A DNA stretch of 64,000 nt. Source: CATQHP01 sp965214915 (lineage in GTDB: Bacteria; Acidobacteriota; Terriglobia; Bryobacterales; UBA6623). Numbering within the stretch: position 1 is the stretch's first letter; every line of letters starts with the position of its first letter. Under the pieces are notes generated by a model, which worked only from the letters and a program-made list of their open reading frames with translations, was not told the origin of the DNA and did not search any database. A program made the translations under genes and the position numbers. The stretch covers positions 930,001-994,000 of the forward strand of contig CBDCCP010000001.1 of assembly GCA_965214915.1 (NCBI GenBank), in the 5' to 3' direction. Positions 9,743 through 17,661 of this stretch are shown here, piece after piece.

Positions 9743-10650
9743 CCTACGCCGTGGCGGGCGGCGATCGACTCGGCGACTTCGAGGCGCTCGAACGGCCTTG
9801 CCTCGGCTAGAAGTCCGACCAGCCGCGCCGCCTCCCCCAAGATTTTCGCCGGCCGGATGCCGGCCGCGCGCAACTCCCGTACCGCCGGCGAGCGCTGCTT
9901 CTTGCTGAGCTTGACGCCCGCGGCATCGGTCACCAGCGGGTGGTGATAGAAGCGGGCAGGCGCGGCGCGGCCCAGCAGGCGGGCCAGGCGGATCTGCCGT
10001 CCGGTGGAATCGAGCAGATCCTCGCCGCGCACAATCAGGTTGACGCCGTGGCGCATGTCGTCCACGGTGACCGCAAACTGGTAGGCCCACTGGCCATGGC
10101 GGTCTCTCAGCAGCAGATCGCCGCATTGCCGCGCGGGCTCTTGTTTGCGGGGGCCGAGAAAGCCGTCGTCGAACGATTCTTCGCCGCCGCCCCATTCCAG
10201 CCGCAGGCCGTGAGCAACGCCGCACGGATGGTTCGCCGCGCGGCAGCGCCCCCCGTAAATGCGCTCGCCCGTCTCGCTTGCCGCGCAACGGACGGCGAGG
10301 TCTTTCCGCGTGCAGACGCAGCGATAGACGTTATGACCGCGCCGCAGCCTGCCGAGCGCTTCCCGGTAAACTGCCTGCGAGTCGCTCTGGCGGTAGTCCG
10401 GCGTTACTGCGTTCTCGGGTTCGAAGCCCAACCAATCCAGGTCTTCGAAGATCGCCGCCTCGTATGCCGCACGGCAACGCTGCCGGTCGTGATCTTCGAT
10501 GCGCAGCAGCACGCGCGCGCTCAGCAAGTCGGCCAGTCCCCACACATAGAGCATGTGCGCGGCGTGGCCCAGGTGGAGATATCCCGTCGGACTGGGCGCG
10601 TAACGCGTTACCAGCGGCTGCGGTTGCACACGCGGAGGCGCCGGTCCCAT
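9739..10650 (-). CDS. gluQ: Glutamyl-Q tRNA(Asp) synthetase
   Basis: A 303-residue truncated glutamyl-tRNA-synthetase paralogue that charges glutamate onto the queuosine base of tRNA(Asp). It has the class I catalytic core and no anticodon-binding domain. The first signature is TRYAPSPTGYLHLGHA (HIGH-type) and the second is KLSKKQ (KMSKS-type). A zinc site typical of GluQ-RS is visible as CVC followed by YGGRC (about residues 110-135). It is the last gene of a minus-strand run, 31 nt after the choice-of-anchor-D gene. The family call is firm from length and the zinc motif. Confidence 0.9.
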   Translation of the reverse strand: MGPAPPRVQPQPLVTRYAPSPTGYLHLGHAAHMLYVWGLADLLSARVLLRIEDHDRQRCRAAYEAAIFEDLDWLGFEPENAVTPDYRQSDSQAVYREALGRLRRGHNVYRCVCTRKDLAVRCAASETGERIYGGRCRAANHPCGVAHGLRLEWGGGEESFDDGFLGPRKQEPARQCGDLLLRDRHGQWAYQFAVTVDDMRHGVNLIVRGEDLLDSTGRQIRLARLLGRAAPARFYHHPLVTDAAGVKLSKKQRSPAVRELRAAGIRPAKILGEAARLVGLLAEARPFERLEVAESIAARHGVG

Positions 10651-10681
10651 CGCGCCGAAAATCGGCGCGGCCGGCAGGCGG

Positions 10682-12856
10682 CTAATTCAACGTCAGGCTG
10701 ACGGGGTTCGATTGCCCCATCTCGTTGGCCGCCGTAACCGTCACCGTGCTCAGATCCTCGAACTCGCCTTCGTCGACGGTAAAGTTGATCGTTGCCGTGA
10801 ACAGGCTGCCGAAGCTCGAGGATTGGGGGCCGGCATAGTACAGGGTAAACGAGTCGAAAACATCGACCGTCAGATTCGACGTTGCAAGATTCGAGCCGCT
10901 TGTGCCGGCAAAGGCAATCTGCAGTTCGCTGACGGTGCGCGAGGTGGCGAATCCGGTTGCCAAAACGCTGAAGCGGCCCTGTCCGGTGGAGCCCAATACC
11001 AGACTCCGCAGCGAGGGCGCCGCCCTGTTGACGGTGAAAACCACTTCCGGCGCCGCATCCGGAGTGATGTCCACTCTGCCGTCTCCAACTGTGAATGTTG
11101 CCGAGGCGGTAATCGCGCCCGCAACGGTTCCCGTCAAAAACGAGTTGAGCGTCAAATCCCCGCTGAAAACCGCTTGTGTTTCTCCTTTCGGGATCAGGAA
11201 CGGCGCGTTGCGCCCGCCGGTGGAAAACTGAATCGTCGGATCGTTCGAAAATACCGCCGTGTCGAAGGTCAAGCGCAGCACGCCTTCGATATCGACGGGA
11301 AACGACTCGGCAATGCTCAAGCCAAGCGGAACGAAACCTGCCGGGGCGACCGTTCCGCCCGATGTCGAGAAGCTCACGGCCGGCAGATCGGGCGCCCCCG
11401 CGCCGATGCCGTTGAGCGTGAAGCTTGCCGTGAGGGCAGCCGTGTTCACCGCCAACGTTGCGGTTTGCGGCCCCAGTCGGTCCGGCTTGAAGACAATGGC
11501 GACCGAGATCGTCTGATCCACGTTCAACGAAGCCGGCAACGCCGGCAAATCGTTCAGCGAGAACACGCCGGCGCCGACGCCGATGCCCGCAAGCGTTCCG
11601 GCTTCGTTGCCGGAGTTCGAGATTTGCAGCGTCAACTCGGATGCGCCGCCGACCGGGGTCTGCGGGAACACGATCGCGTCGCGCGGTTCGATCTGTCTGG
11701 GGCCGTCGGCATCGATAAGCGTGTAGGTAAACAGCGCGCCCAAGCCTTCCGCGGTCAGGTCGAACGTGGCCTCGCCGATGCGCAATTGACCGGTGGCGGT
11801 TCCGGGTTCAAGGGGAGTCAGGTTGATCGTGATCGTGAAGCTTTCGCCGACATCGAGAAGCGCCGGCAGCAGCGGGCGGTCGGAGAGGCTGTAGCCGTCT
11901 CCGGTTATCGTGACGTTATTGATCGCGCCTTCCGCCGAGCCGTCATTGGTCACGGTCAGGGTCGAGACGATCTCTTCCCCCACGGGAGTCGAGCCGACTG
12001 CGATCGTTCCGTTCTCGGGAACCGAGGAGGTCCGTCCATCGGATGTCGTCAGCCTGTAGCTGTACACGGCGGCAACGCCGTTGCCCGCGAGTTGAAGCAT
12101 GCTCGTTCCGCTGCCGAAGCGCAGCGCTATCGAGTCGCCGAAGTTCCTCGGGGCAGTCGGCGTGAACCTCACCTGAAAGCGAAAATCCCGCTCGGACTCA
12201 ATCGTTGCGGGTAAAAGGCCGATTCCGCCGAGCTCGAAAACTCCGCCGCCGGCGATCATGACGTCTTCGAGCGTGCCCGGGCCGCTGCCGCTGTTGGTCA
12301 CGATCATTGTCGCCGTCATCGTGGTATCGACGGTTGTGTCTTCGAACAGAACCGTGCCGCCGGTGCCGACCGTGATCTGGTTGCCGCCCGGAAGCTGGAA
12401 GCTGAGATTGTAAGCCGCGACGCGCCCGGTCAGGTTGAAAAGGAAAGAATTGTCAACGAATCGAAAACCTCTCCTGACCCTGATCGGCAAACGCAGTTGT
12501 CCCGTGAAGGGACCCACGCCGGTCGGCCTGAAGCGAACGCGAATCGCTTGAGTTTCCCCGGGATCGAGCCTGATCGGGAACGAAGAGTACGTTGACGGAA
12601 ACTCGAACGTCCCCGAACCGGCGAGCGAAGGTTCTTCGATTTCCGCGTATGTGTTTTCGTCGCCTTCGTAAGAGATCGTGAGTTGTTCCTCCACCGCCTC
12701 TCTCACGCCCTCGGAGTCGAAAGTCAATGTCCCCCCGGTGCGCAACTCGCGAAACGAGCCTGCGTCTTCAAGCGCGACCGTGACTTGCGCAGGCAGCGCG
12801 GCAACGAAAATTGCCCCATAAACCAAATATGCAATTGCTGTCGAGAACCTTCGCAT
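10682..12856 (-). CDS. Exported repeat protein with choice-of-anchor-D / Ig-like domains
   Basis: A 724-residue secreted protein of unknown function. It has an N-terminal signal peptide (about residues 1-24). About five tandem domains of roughly 100-120 residues follow, each with phrases such as VTNSGSGPGTLEDV, LTVTNDGSAEGAINNV and LQISNSGNEAGTL, then a loop ending in a GNG or GLGA turn. This is the pattern of ASPM-SPD-2-Hydin / choice-of-anchor-D beta-sandwich repeats. The C-terminal about 230 residues contain two further beta-sandwich-like segments. No catalytic motif or membrane anchor is visible. It lies 43 nt after another exported Ig-like gene and is probably a surface or matrix structural protein. 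Confidence 0.75.
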   Translation of the reverse strand: MRRFSTAIAYLVYGAIFVAALPAQVTVALEDAGSFRELRTGGTLTFDSEGVREAVEEQLTISYEGDENTYAEIEEPSLAGSGTFEFPSTYSSFPIRLDPGETQAIRVRFRPTGVGPFTGQLRLPIRVRRGFRFVDNSFLFNLTGRVAAYNLSFQLPGGNQITVGTGGTVLFEDTTVDTTMTATMIVTNSGSGPGTLEDVMIAGGGVFELGGIGLLPATIESERDFRFQVRFTPTAPRNFGDSIALRFGSGTSMLQLAGNGVAAVYSYRLTTSDGRTSSVPENGTIAVGSTPVGEEIVSTLTVTNDGSAEGAINNVTITGDGYSLSDRPLLPALLDVGESFTITINLTPLEPGTATGQLRIGEATFDLTAEGLGALFTYTLIDADGPRQIEPRDAIVFPQTPVGGASELTLQISNSGNEAGTLAGIGVGAGVFSLNDLPALPASLNVDQTISVAIVFKPDRLGPQTATLAVNTAALTASFTLNGIGAGAPDLPAVSFSTSGGTVAPAGFVPLGLSIAESFPVDIEGVLRLTFDTAVFSNDPTIQFSTGGRNAPFLIPKGETQAVFSGDLTLNSFLTGTVAGAITASATFTVGDGRVDITPDAAPEVVFTVNRAAPSLRSLVLGSTGQGRFSVLATGFATSRTVSELQIAFAGTSGSNLATSNLTVDVFDSFTLYYAGPQSSSFGSLFTATINFTVDEGEFEDLSTVTVTAANEMGQSNPVSLTLN

Positions 12857-12899
12857 GGCTGATGTCTTTCGTGCTTGTTCGTAGAGTCGGTCTGGGCGG

Positions 12900-13481
12900 C
12901 TAGCGCGGCGTCCCCACGCTCACCGACGCCACGCCGACGCTGGTCGGCGTGGGCGGCTGAGTTTCATCGCGCCGCGCTGCGGCAACGATGCCGGCGGCGG
13001 CTCCGGCGCCGATGACCGCCAGCAGCCTCCAGCCGATGCCCTTCTTTTTTGGCTTCGGATCGCCCGGCGCGACGGCATTCGTCTGAGTAATCGTGGTTGC
13101 CGCGGTCATGTTGTTGTAGGAGGCTTCCACTTCGATATTGAAAGTGCCTTCTTGCGAATTCGGCAACATGCCGGCGGCGCGGACGCGCCCCTGGTCGTCG
13201 GTCGTCAGCGTCGATACGCGGGAGGCGCCGAAAAAGGTCACGCTCGGGCCGGTCGCGGGCGAGCGGAGCGTCACCGTCGCTTTGGGGATCGGTTTTCCGT
13301 TGGCGTCTTGAATCTCGATGATCGGCTCGACGACTACGTTCCGGTTGATGTTGTTGATGCCGGCCTCGCCCGCCAGCACTTTGATTTGGATCGCCGACTC
13401 CTCCTGCGCCAAGCCGAGTTGCGGGGTCAGCAGCAGAATGCTCAGCAAAACGGCCAGGAATTGAAAATTGCGATGCGCCAT
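12900..13481 (-). CDS. Exported, membrane-anchored Ig-like/transthyretin-like protein
   Basis: A 193-residue protein with a signal peptide (about residues 1-25, ending in LAQ). A beta-sandwich of the carboxypeptidase-regulatory or invasin-like type follows (IEIQDANGKPIPKATVTLRS, then VSTLTTDDQGRVRA). After a KPKKKG linker comes a C-terminal transmembrane helix (about residues 150-170) and a short Pro/Thr/Val tail. The start codon has a clean GGAGG. It is upstream of, and collinear with, the choice-of-anchor-D gene, suggesting a joint cell-surface role; no specific function can be assigned. Confidence 0.7.
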   Translation of the reverse strand: MAHRNFQFLAVLLSILLLTPQLGLAQEESAIQIKVLAGEAGINNINRNVVVEPIIEIQDANGKPIPKATVTLRSPATGPSVTFFGASRVSTLTTDDQGRVRAAGMLPNSQEGTFNIEVEASYNNMTAATTITQTNAVAPGDPKPKKKGIGWRLLAVIGAGAAAGIVAAARRDETQPPTPTSVGVASVSVGTPR

Positions 13482-13605
13482 GAATCCTCCGAGGTCAACG
13501 AAACCGCGCCGCAAACGGCACGGCAATAGCGGGCGATGATCTTCCAGTCTGGCTGGAACGCTCTCTGTAGCCTAACCCATACAGGCGAAGTTGCGGCGAA
13601 CGGGG

Positions 13606-14163
13606 TTACACTCCGCGGCAGGCCGCCATGAGACCCGCCCCCTCCGCGGTGCGGAACAAGCGCAGGCCCGACGCCTCCATGTCCGCAATCAGCCGCGCTA
13701 CCCTGGCTTCGTGCCCCTCCGGCCAATCGGGGCGGAGGGTAAGATCGTCGATCACGTACAAGCCGCCGGGACGCAGCAGGGCGATCGCCCGCTCGCGATG
13801 GGTAAACTTTCCGGGCCAGGCGTCGGCGAAAATCAAATCGAAGGTCTCGCGGCATTCTTCAAGAAAGGCGGCGCCGTCTCGGGTGACGAACGTGACGCGG
13901 CGGTCGGACCCGAGAACGCGCTTGGCGGCCTCCAACTGCCGCGGCGCGGCATCGACGCTGGTCAGTCGCGAATCCGGGCACATGCCATCGAGCATCCAGG
14001 CGGCGGACTGACCGACGCCCGTGCCCAATTCAAGCACGCGTCCTTTCGGCTTGGAGGCCACAAGCATTCTCAGGAAGGCGCCGGTTTGCGCAGCGCAGGA
14101 TTGCGTAAACCCCAAGCGTTCGGCTTCGCCTTGCAAGACGGATATGGCTGCGGGTGCAGGCAC
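13606..14163 (-). CDS. Class I SAM-dependent O-methyltransferase-like protein
   Basis: A 185-residue Rossmann-fold methyltransferase. Motif I is VLELGTGVGQSAAW, motif II contains LTSVDAAP, and FDLIFADAWPGK is the motif IV / post-II region seen in O-methyltransferase family 3 relatives. The start is uncertain: the open frame runs far upstream into leuA without a good ATG. I chose a GTG 23 nt downstream of the leuA stop, which leaves the full core preceded by a short helix (LGFTQSCAAQTGAFLRML). It probably shares a transcript with leuA. Substrate unknown. Confidence 0.7.
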   Translation of the reverse strand: MPAPAAISVLQGEAERLGFTQSCAAQTGAFLRMLVASKPKGRVLELGTGVGQSAAWMLDGMCPDSRLTSVDAAPRQLEAAKRVLGSDRRVTFVTRDGAAFLEECRETFDLIFADAWPGKFTHRERAIALLRPGGLYVIDDLTLRPDWPEGHEARVARLIADMEASGLRLFRTAEGAGLMAACRGV

Positions 14164-14186
14164 GCGGCGATTTCCCGTGAGCGGCC

Positions 14187-15371
14187 TCAGCCGCCGACAG
14201 GGACTTCCTCGCCAACCCGGCGGAAGCCCAACTCTTCCAGCAGATCCACGATGTCCTCGTCCAGCAGACCCTTGCGGGTGTCGGCCAAGGCGGTGAATGC
14301 CTTGTAAACCTTGATCGTGTCGGCCTTGTCGAGGTCGCCGTAGCCCAGGTCGATGATGCGCTCGTGCAGCGCGTGACGGCCGCTGTGCTTCCCCAACACG
14401 AGTTTCGAGGCCGGGACGCCTACCGATGCGGGCGTCATGATTTCGTAGGTCGTGCGGTGCTTGAGATAGCCGTCCTGGTGAATGCCGGCTTCGTGCGCAA
14501 AGGCGTTGCGGCCCACGATCGCCTTGTTCGGCTGCGGGCCGAAGGTGATGCATTCGTTGAGCGTTTGACTGGCTTCGTAGAGCCTGGAGCAGTCGATGTT
14601 GGTGTGGAAGGGAACGCGGTCGGGGCGCACCTGCATGATGACGGCTACTTCTTCCAGCGAGCAGTTGCCCGCGCGTTCGCCAATGCCGTTGAGCGCGCAT
14701 TCGACTTGGCGGGCGCCGACGTACAGCGCGGCGACGGCGTTCGCTACGGCCAGCCCCAAGTCGTCGTGCGTATGCACGCTGATGACGGCCCGGTCGCCGA
14801 CCGTCTCGGCCACCTTGCCGATCGTCTCCGCATAATCGTCGGGAGTCATGAAGCCGACGGTGTCGGGGATGTTGATCGTCGTCGCGCCGGCGTTGACCGC
14901 GGCCTCGACAACCCGGCACAAATAGCCGATCTCGGTGCGGGTGGCGTCTTCGGCGGAGAACTCGACGTCATCGACGTATTTTTTGGCGAGTTCCACGCCC
15001 CGCACGGCTTCCTCGAGAATTTGCTCCTGACTCTTGTTGAACTTGTATTTGAGGTGTATCTCGCTCGTCGCGATGAAGCAGTGAATGCGCGGCTTCCCGT
15101 GGCCGTCGATCGACTGCGCGGCGCGCTCGATGTCGATCGGCACCGCCCGCGCCAACGCTGCGATATGAGCGTCCGGGTGCTCGCGGCAGATCTCCCGCAC
15201 GGCGTGGAAGTCGCCGTCCGAGGCAATCGGGAAACCCGCTTCGACGATATCGACCCCGAGATCGACGAGCTTGCGCGCCATGCGCAGCTTTTCCGGGATC
15301 GTCATGCTGCAGCCGGGAGACTGCTCGCCGTCGCGTAACGTTGTGTCGAAGATATATACCTGATCCGACAT
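14187..15371 (-). CDS. leuA: 2-isopropylmalate synthase, short form lacking the C-terminal regulatory domain
   Basis: Condenses acetyl-CoA with 2-oxoisovalerate, the first committed step of leucine synthesis. The 394-residue protein has the TIM-barrel signature FDTTLRDGEQSPG, the metal-binding block SVHTHDDLGLAVANAV, and LNGIGERAGNCSLEE. The linker subdomain with NAFAHEAGIHQDG and LGKHSGRHAL follows. Standard LeuA is about 510-520 residues; this one stops after the linker, so the leucine-binding allosteric domain is missing. Homocitrate synthases are of similar length, but the wording here fits LeuA better. It is divergent from a lysR gene, and a methyltransferase follows 23 nt downstream. 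Confidence 0.85.
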   Translation of the reverse strand: MSDQVYIFDTTLRDGEQSPGCSMTIPEKLRMARKLVDLGVDIVEAGFPIASDGDFHAVREICREHPDAHIAALARAVPIDIERAAQSIDGHGKPRIHCFIATSEIHLKYKFNKSQEQILEEAVRGVELAKKYVDDVEFSAEDATRTEIGYLCRVVEAAVNAGATTINIPDTVGFMTPDDYAETIGKVAETVGDRAVISVHTHDDLGLAVANAVAALYVGARQVECALNGIGERAGNCSLEEVAVIMQVRPDRVPFHTNIDCSRLYEASQTLNECITFGPQPNKAIVGRNAFAHEAGIHQDGYLKHRTTYEIMTPASVGVPASKLVLGKHSGRHALHERIIDLGYGDLDKADTIKVYKAFTALADTRKGLLDEDIVDLLEELGFRRVGEEVPVGG

Positions 15372-15400
15372 GGGATGGGTCCTCTTTCCGCTCAGTAAAC

Positions 15401-15415
15401 CGCAATCGACGCAAT
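15401..15415. promoter_or_regulatory. Direct repeat in the leuA-lysR intergenic region, candidate LysR operator
   Basis: The sequence CGCAATCGACGCAAT is a perfect 6-bp direct repeat (CGCAAT) with a 3-bp spacer. It lies in the short divergent region between leuA and lysR, next to an unusually AT-rich stretch that holds a TATAAT box for leuA (15427-15432, minus strand). The position suits a regulator site controlling both genes. The assignment to this LysR protein is inference. Confidence 0.4.
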
Positions 15416-15457
15416 TAAGCAAGTTTATTATATTTTGGTTTTCAATAAGATATTTAT

Positions 15458-16357
15458 ATGGATGTATCTTTGCTGCGGATGTTCCGAACCGTCGCCGAGG
15501 AGGGCAGCTTTTCCCGCGCCGCACAGAAGCTTCTGCGCACGCAGCCGGCGGTTTCTTTGGCGCTGAAGCGGCTCGAAGCCGACCTCGGCGTGCAACTGAT
15601 CGACCGCTCGTCCAGAACCCTGGTCTTGACCGACGCCGGAAGTCTGGTGCTGGACTACGCCAAGCGCTTCGACGGACTGGAGCGCCAACTGCGCCGGGCG
15701 TTGACGGAGCTCCGCGGCCTGAACATCGGCAAGCTGACGATCGGGGCGAACGAGTCGACGGCGCTCTACCTGTTGCAGCATCTGGAAGCGTTCCGTCGGC
15801 GTCATTCACGGATCGACGTCGAATTGCGGCGCAGCCTTTCGAGCAGGATTCCCGATGCGGTGCTCGAGGGCGCCATCGAGCTCGGCGCGATCAGCTACGA
15901 CCCGAAAGACCCGCGGCTCACGGTCTTCGAGTTCTATAACGACCGGCTGACCTTTGTGGTGTCGCCGAAACACAGACTGGCCCGGCGGCGCAAGGTCAGC
16001 ATTCGCGAGTTGGGCGAAGAGACCTTCATCGCGCACAATGTGGTGTCGCCCTACCGGGCGCGCGTCATCGAGGCGTTCCGCACGCACCAGGTGCTGCTGA
16101 ACATGGCGGTCGAGATGCCGACGATCGAGACGATTCGGCGGCTGGTGCAGCGCAATCTGGGCGTCGCCTTCCTGCCGAAGATGTGTGTCGAGCAGGAAAT
16201 CAAAAACGGGGCGCTGAAGGAAGTGGCCGTCAGGGAACTGGCGATGGAGCGCAAGATTCGCTTGGTCTATCCGGCCAGGCGTAGGCTCTCCCAGGCCGCG
16301 GGAGCTTTCCTGGAGCTCGTCGGCGAGGAGGTCGAAAGCGCAGGCGGAAGCTCCTGA
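15458..16357 (+). CDS. LysR-family transcriptional regulator
   Basis: A 299-residue LysR-type regulator. The N-terminal winged helix-turn-helix occupies residues 1-60, with the typical MLRTFxTVAEEGSFSRAAQKL-like start and LRTQPAVSLALKRLEADLG recognition region. A coiled linker and the periplasmic-binding-protein-like effector domain follow (residues about 90-290). The ATG is preceded by an AT-rich run rather than a Shine-Dalgarno, so the mRNA may be leaderless. It is divergent from leuA with an 86-nt spacer, suggesting autoregulation and control of leuA, as is common for the family. The effector cannot be read from sequence. Confidence 0.9.
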   Translation: MDVSLLRMFRTVAEEGSFSRAAQKLLRTQPAVSLALKRLEADLGVQLIDRSSRTLVLTDAGSLVLDYAKRFDGLERQLRRALTELRGLNIGKLTIGANESTALYLLQHLEAFRRRHSRIDVELRRSLSSRIPDAVLEGAIELGAISYDPKDPRLTVFEFYNDRLTFVVSPKHRLARRRKVSIRELGEETFIAHNVVSPYRARVIEAFRTHQVLLNMAVEMPTIETIRRLVQRNLGVAFLPKMCVEQEIKNGALKEVAVRELAMERKIRLVYPARRRLSQAAGAFLELVGEEVESAGGSS

Positions 16358-16427
16358 AGCGCCGCATGCTCTGTGCTAGCATGAGCGCTGATTCGCCGCG
16401 GGCGTTTGCCGTACCGGCGCGGCTTCC

Positions 16428-17603
16428 ATGAAGGTCTGTTATCTCGATTGTTTCTCCGGCATTGCCGGGAATATGGTCTTGGGCGCCCTGGTCGATGCCG
16501 GACTCGACTTCGAGTTGCTGCGCTCGGAGCTGGCCAAGCTGAAGCTCGAGGGGGTCGTTCTCAGGGCGGCCAAAACCAAGCGGGGCGGGTTGGCGGGGAC
16601 GAATGTGTCCGTCGAGACGGCCCGCGGCCACCACCATCGCTCGCTGAGCGCGATCGAAAAGATCATCGGCGAGAGTGAACTGTCGGACAAGGTAAAATCC
16701 GACGCGCGGAGAATTTTTCGGCGCTTGGGCGAGGTCGAGGCGCTGGCCCATGACGTTCCCCTCGAAAAGGTTCACTTCCACGAGGTCGGCGCGCTCGACG
16801 CGATCGCCGATATCGTCGGCGCGGCGGCCGGCTTCGAGGCGCTCGGCATCGAACGCATCGTTTGCTCGCCGCTCAATCTCGGCAGCGGGACGGCGCGGGC
16901 GGCGCACGGCGTGCTGCCGGTTCCGGCGCCGGCGACGGCGCGCCTGGTCGAAAGCGTGCCGACATACGTGGACGGCCCGGCCGTCGAGTTGACGACTCCG
17001 ACCGGCGCCGCCATCGCGGTCACGCTGGCGGACTCGTTCGGCGTCATGCCGGCGATGCGGCTGGAAGCTTCGGGCTATGGCGCCGGCGACCGCGATTTCA
17101 AGGGCCGGGCGAACGTACTGCGCGTGTTGATCGGCGAGACGGCGGACATTCCCGAGGCCGCAGAAATTCGCGTCATCGAAGCCAACATCGACGATATGTC
17201 GCCGGAGGTGGCGGGTTTCGTCCGCGAGCGGCTGCTGGAGGCCGGAGCGCTCGATGTGACGCTGACGCCGGTCTTTATGAAAAAAGACCGCCCCGGTTTT
17301 ACGCTGACGGTCTTGGCCGACCCGGCCGACCGGCTGCGCTTGGGGGATGTGCTGTTCGCCGAAACGACAACCATCGGGATTCGCGAGCATGCGGCGCAGC
17401 GGCGCGTGCTGGAACGCCATTGGAAGGAAGTCGAGACGGCGTTCGGGCGCGTGCGGATCAAAATGGCGGCCGACAACGGATCGCCGCGGAATTTCGCTCC
17501 GGAGTACGAAGACTGCCGCCGCATCGCAAAAGAGAAGAATGTCCCCTTCAAGGACGTGTGGCAGGCGGCGAACTTCGAGTTCATGAAGCTCGCCCAAAAC
17601 TAA
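16428..17603 (+). CDS. larC: Nickel-pincer cofactor biosynthesis protein LarC
   Basis: A 391-residue DUF111/LarC protein. It catalyses CTP-dependent nickel insertion to form the nickel-pincer nucleotide used by lactate racemase and related LarA-type enzymes. The N-terminus YLDCFSGIAGNMVLGALVDAG is diagnostic. A HHHRSL stretch, HFHEVGALDAIADIVGA and the NIDDMSPEV segment of the C-terminal domain follow. In Lactobacillus larC is split by a programmed frameshift; here it is one continuous frame. larB, larE and larA are not in the window. It is 58 nt upstream of metG and may be co-transcribed with it. Confidence 0.92.
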   Translation: MKVCYLDCFSGIAGNMVLGALVDAGLDFELLRSELAKLKLEGVVLRAAKTKRGGLAGTNVSVETARGHHHRSLSAIEKIIGESELSDKVKSDARRIFRRLGEVEALAHDVPLEKVHFHEVGALDAIADIVGAAAGFEALGIERIVCSPLNLGSGTARAAHGVLPVPAPATARLVESVPTYVDGPAVELTTPTGAAIAVTLADSFGVMPAMRLEASGYGAGDRDFKGRANVLRVLIGETADIPEAAEIRVIEANIDDMSPEVAGFVRERLLEAGALDVTLTPVFMKKDRPGFTLTVLADPADRLRLGDVLFAETTTIGIREHAAQRRVLERHWKEVETAFGRVRIKMAADNGSPRNFAPEYEDCRRIAKEKNVPFKDVWQAANFEFMKLAQN

Positions 17604-17661
17604 CGCGAAGCGGCGGCTCAGCGGCGCAATACGGCACACTGAAAGACTGGGCTTTGCGCAT

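Noticed and set aside
10712..12214. 500-codon plus-strand frame across the choice-of-anchor-D gene
   Set aside because: Antisense frame of a GC-rich repeat gene, Arg/Gly-rich, with no domain.
13606..14919. 437-codon minus-strand frame extending the methyltransferase into leuA
   Set aside because: The N-terminal part is the alternative frame of leuA; only the region after the leuA stop resembles a methyltransferase.
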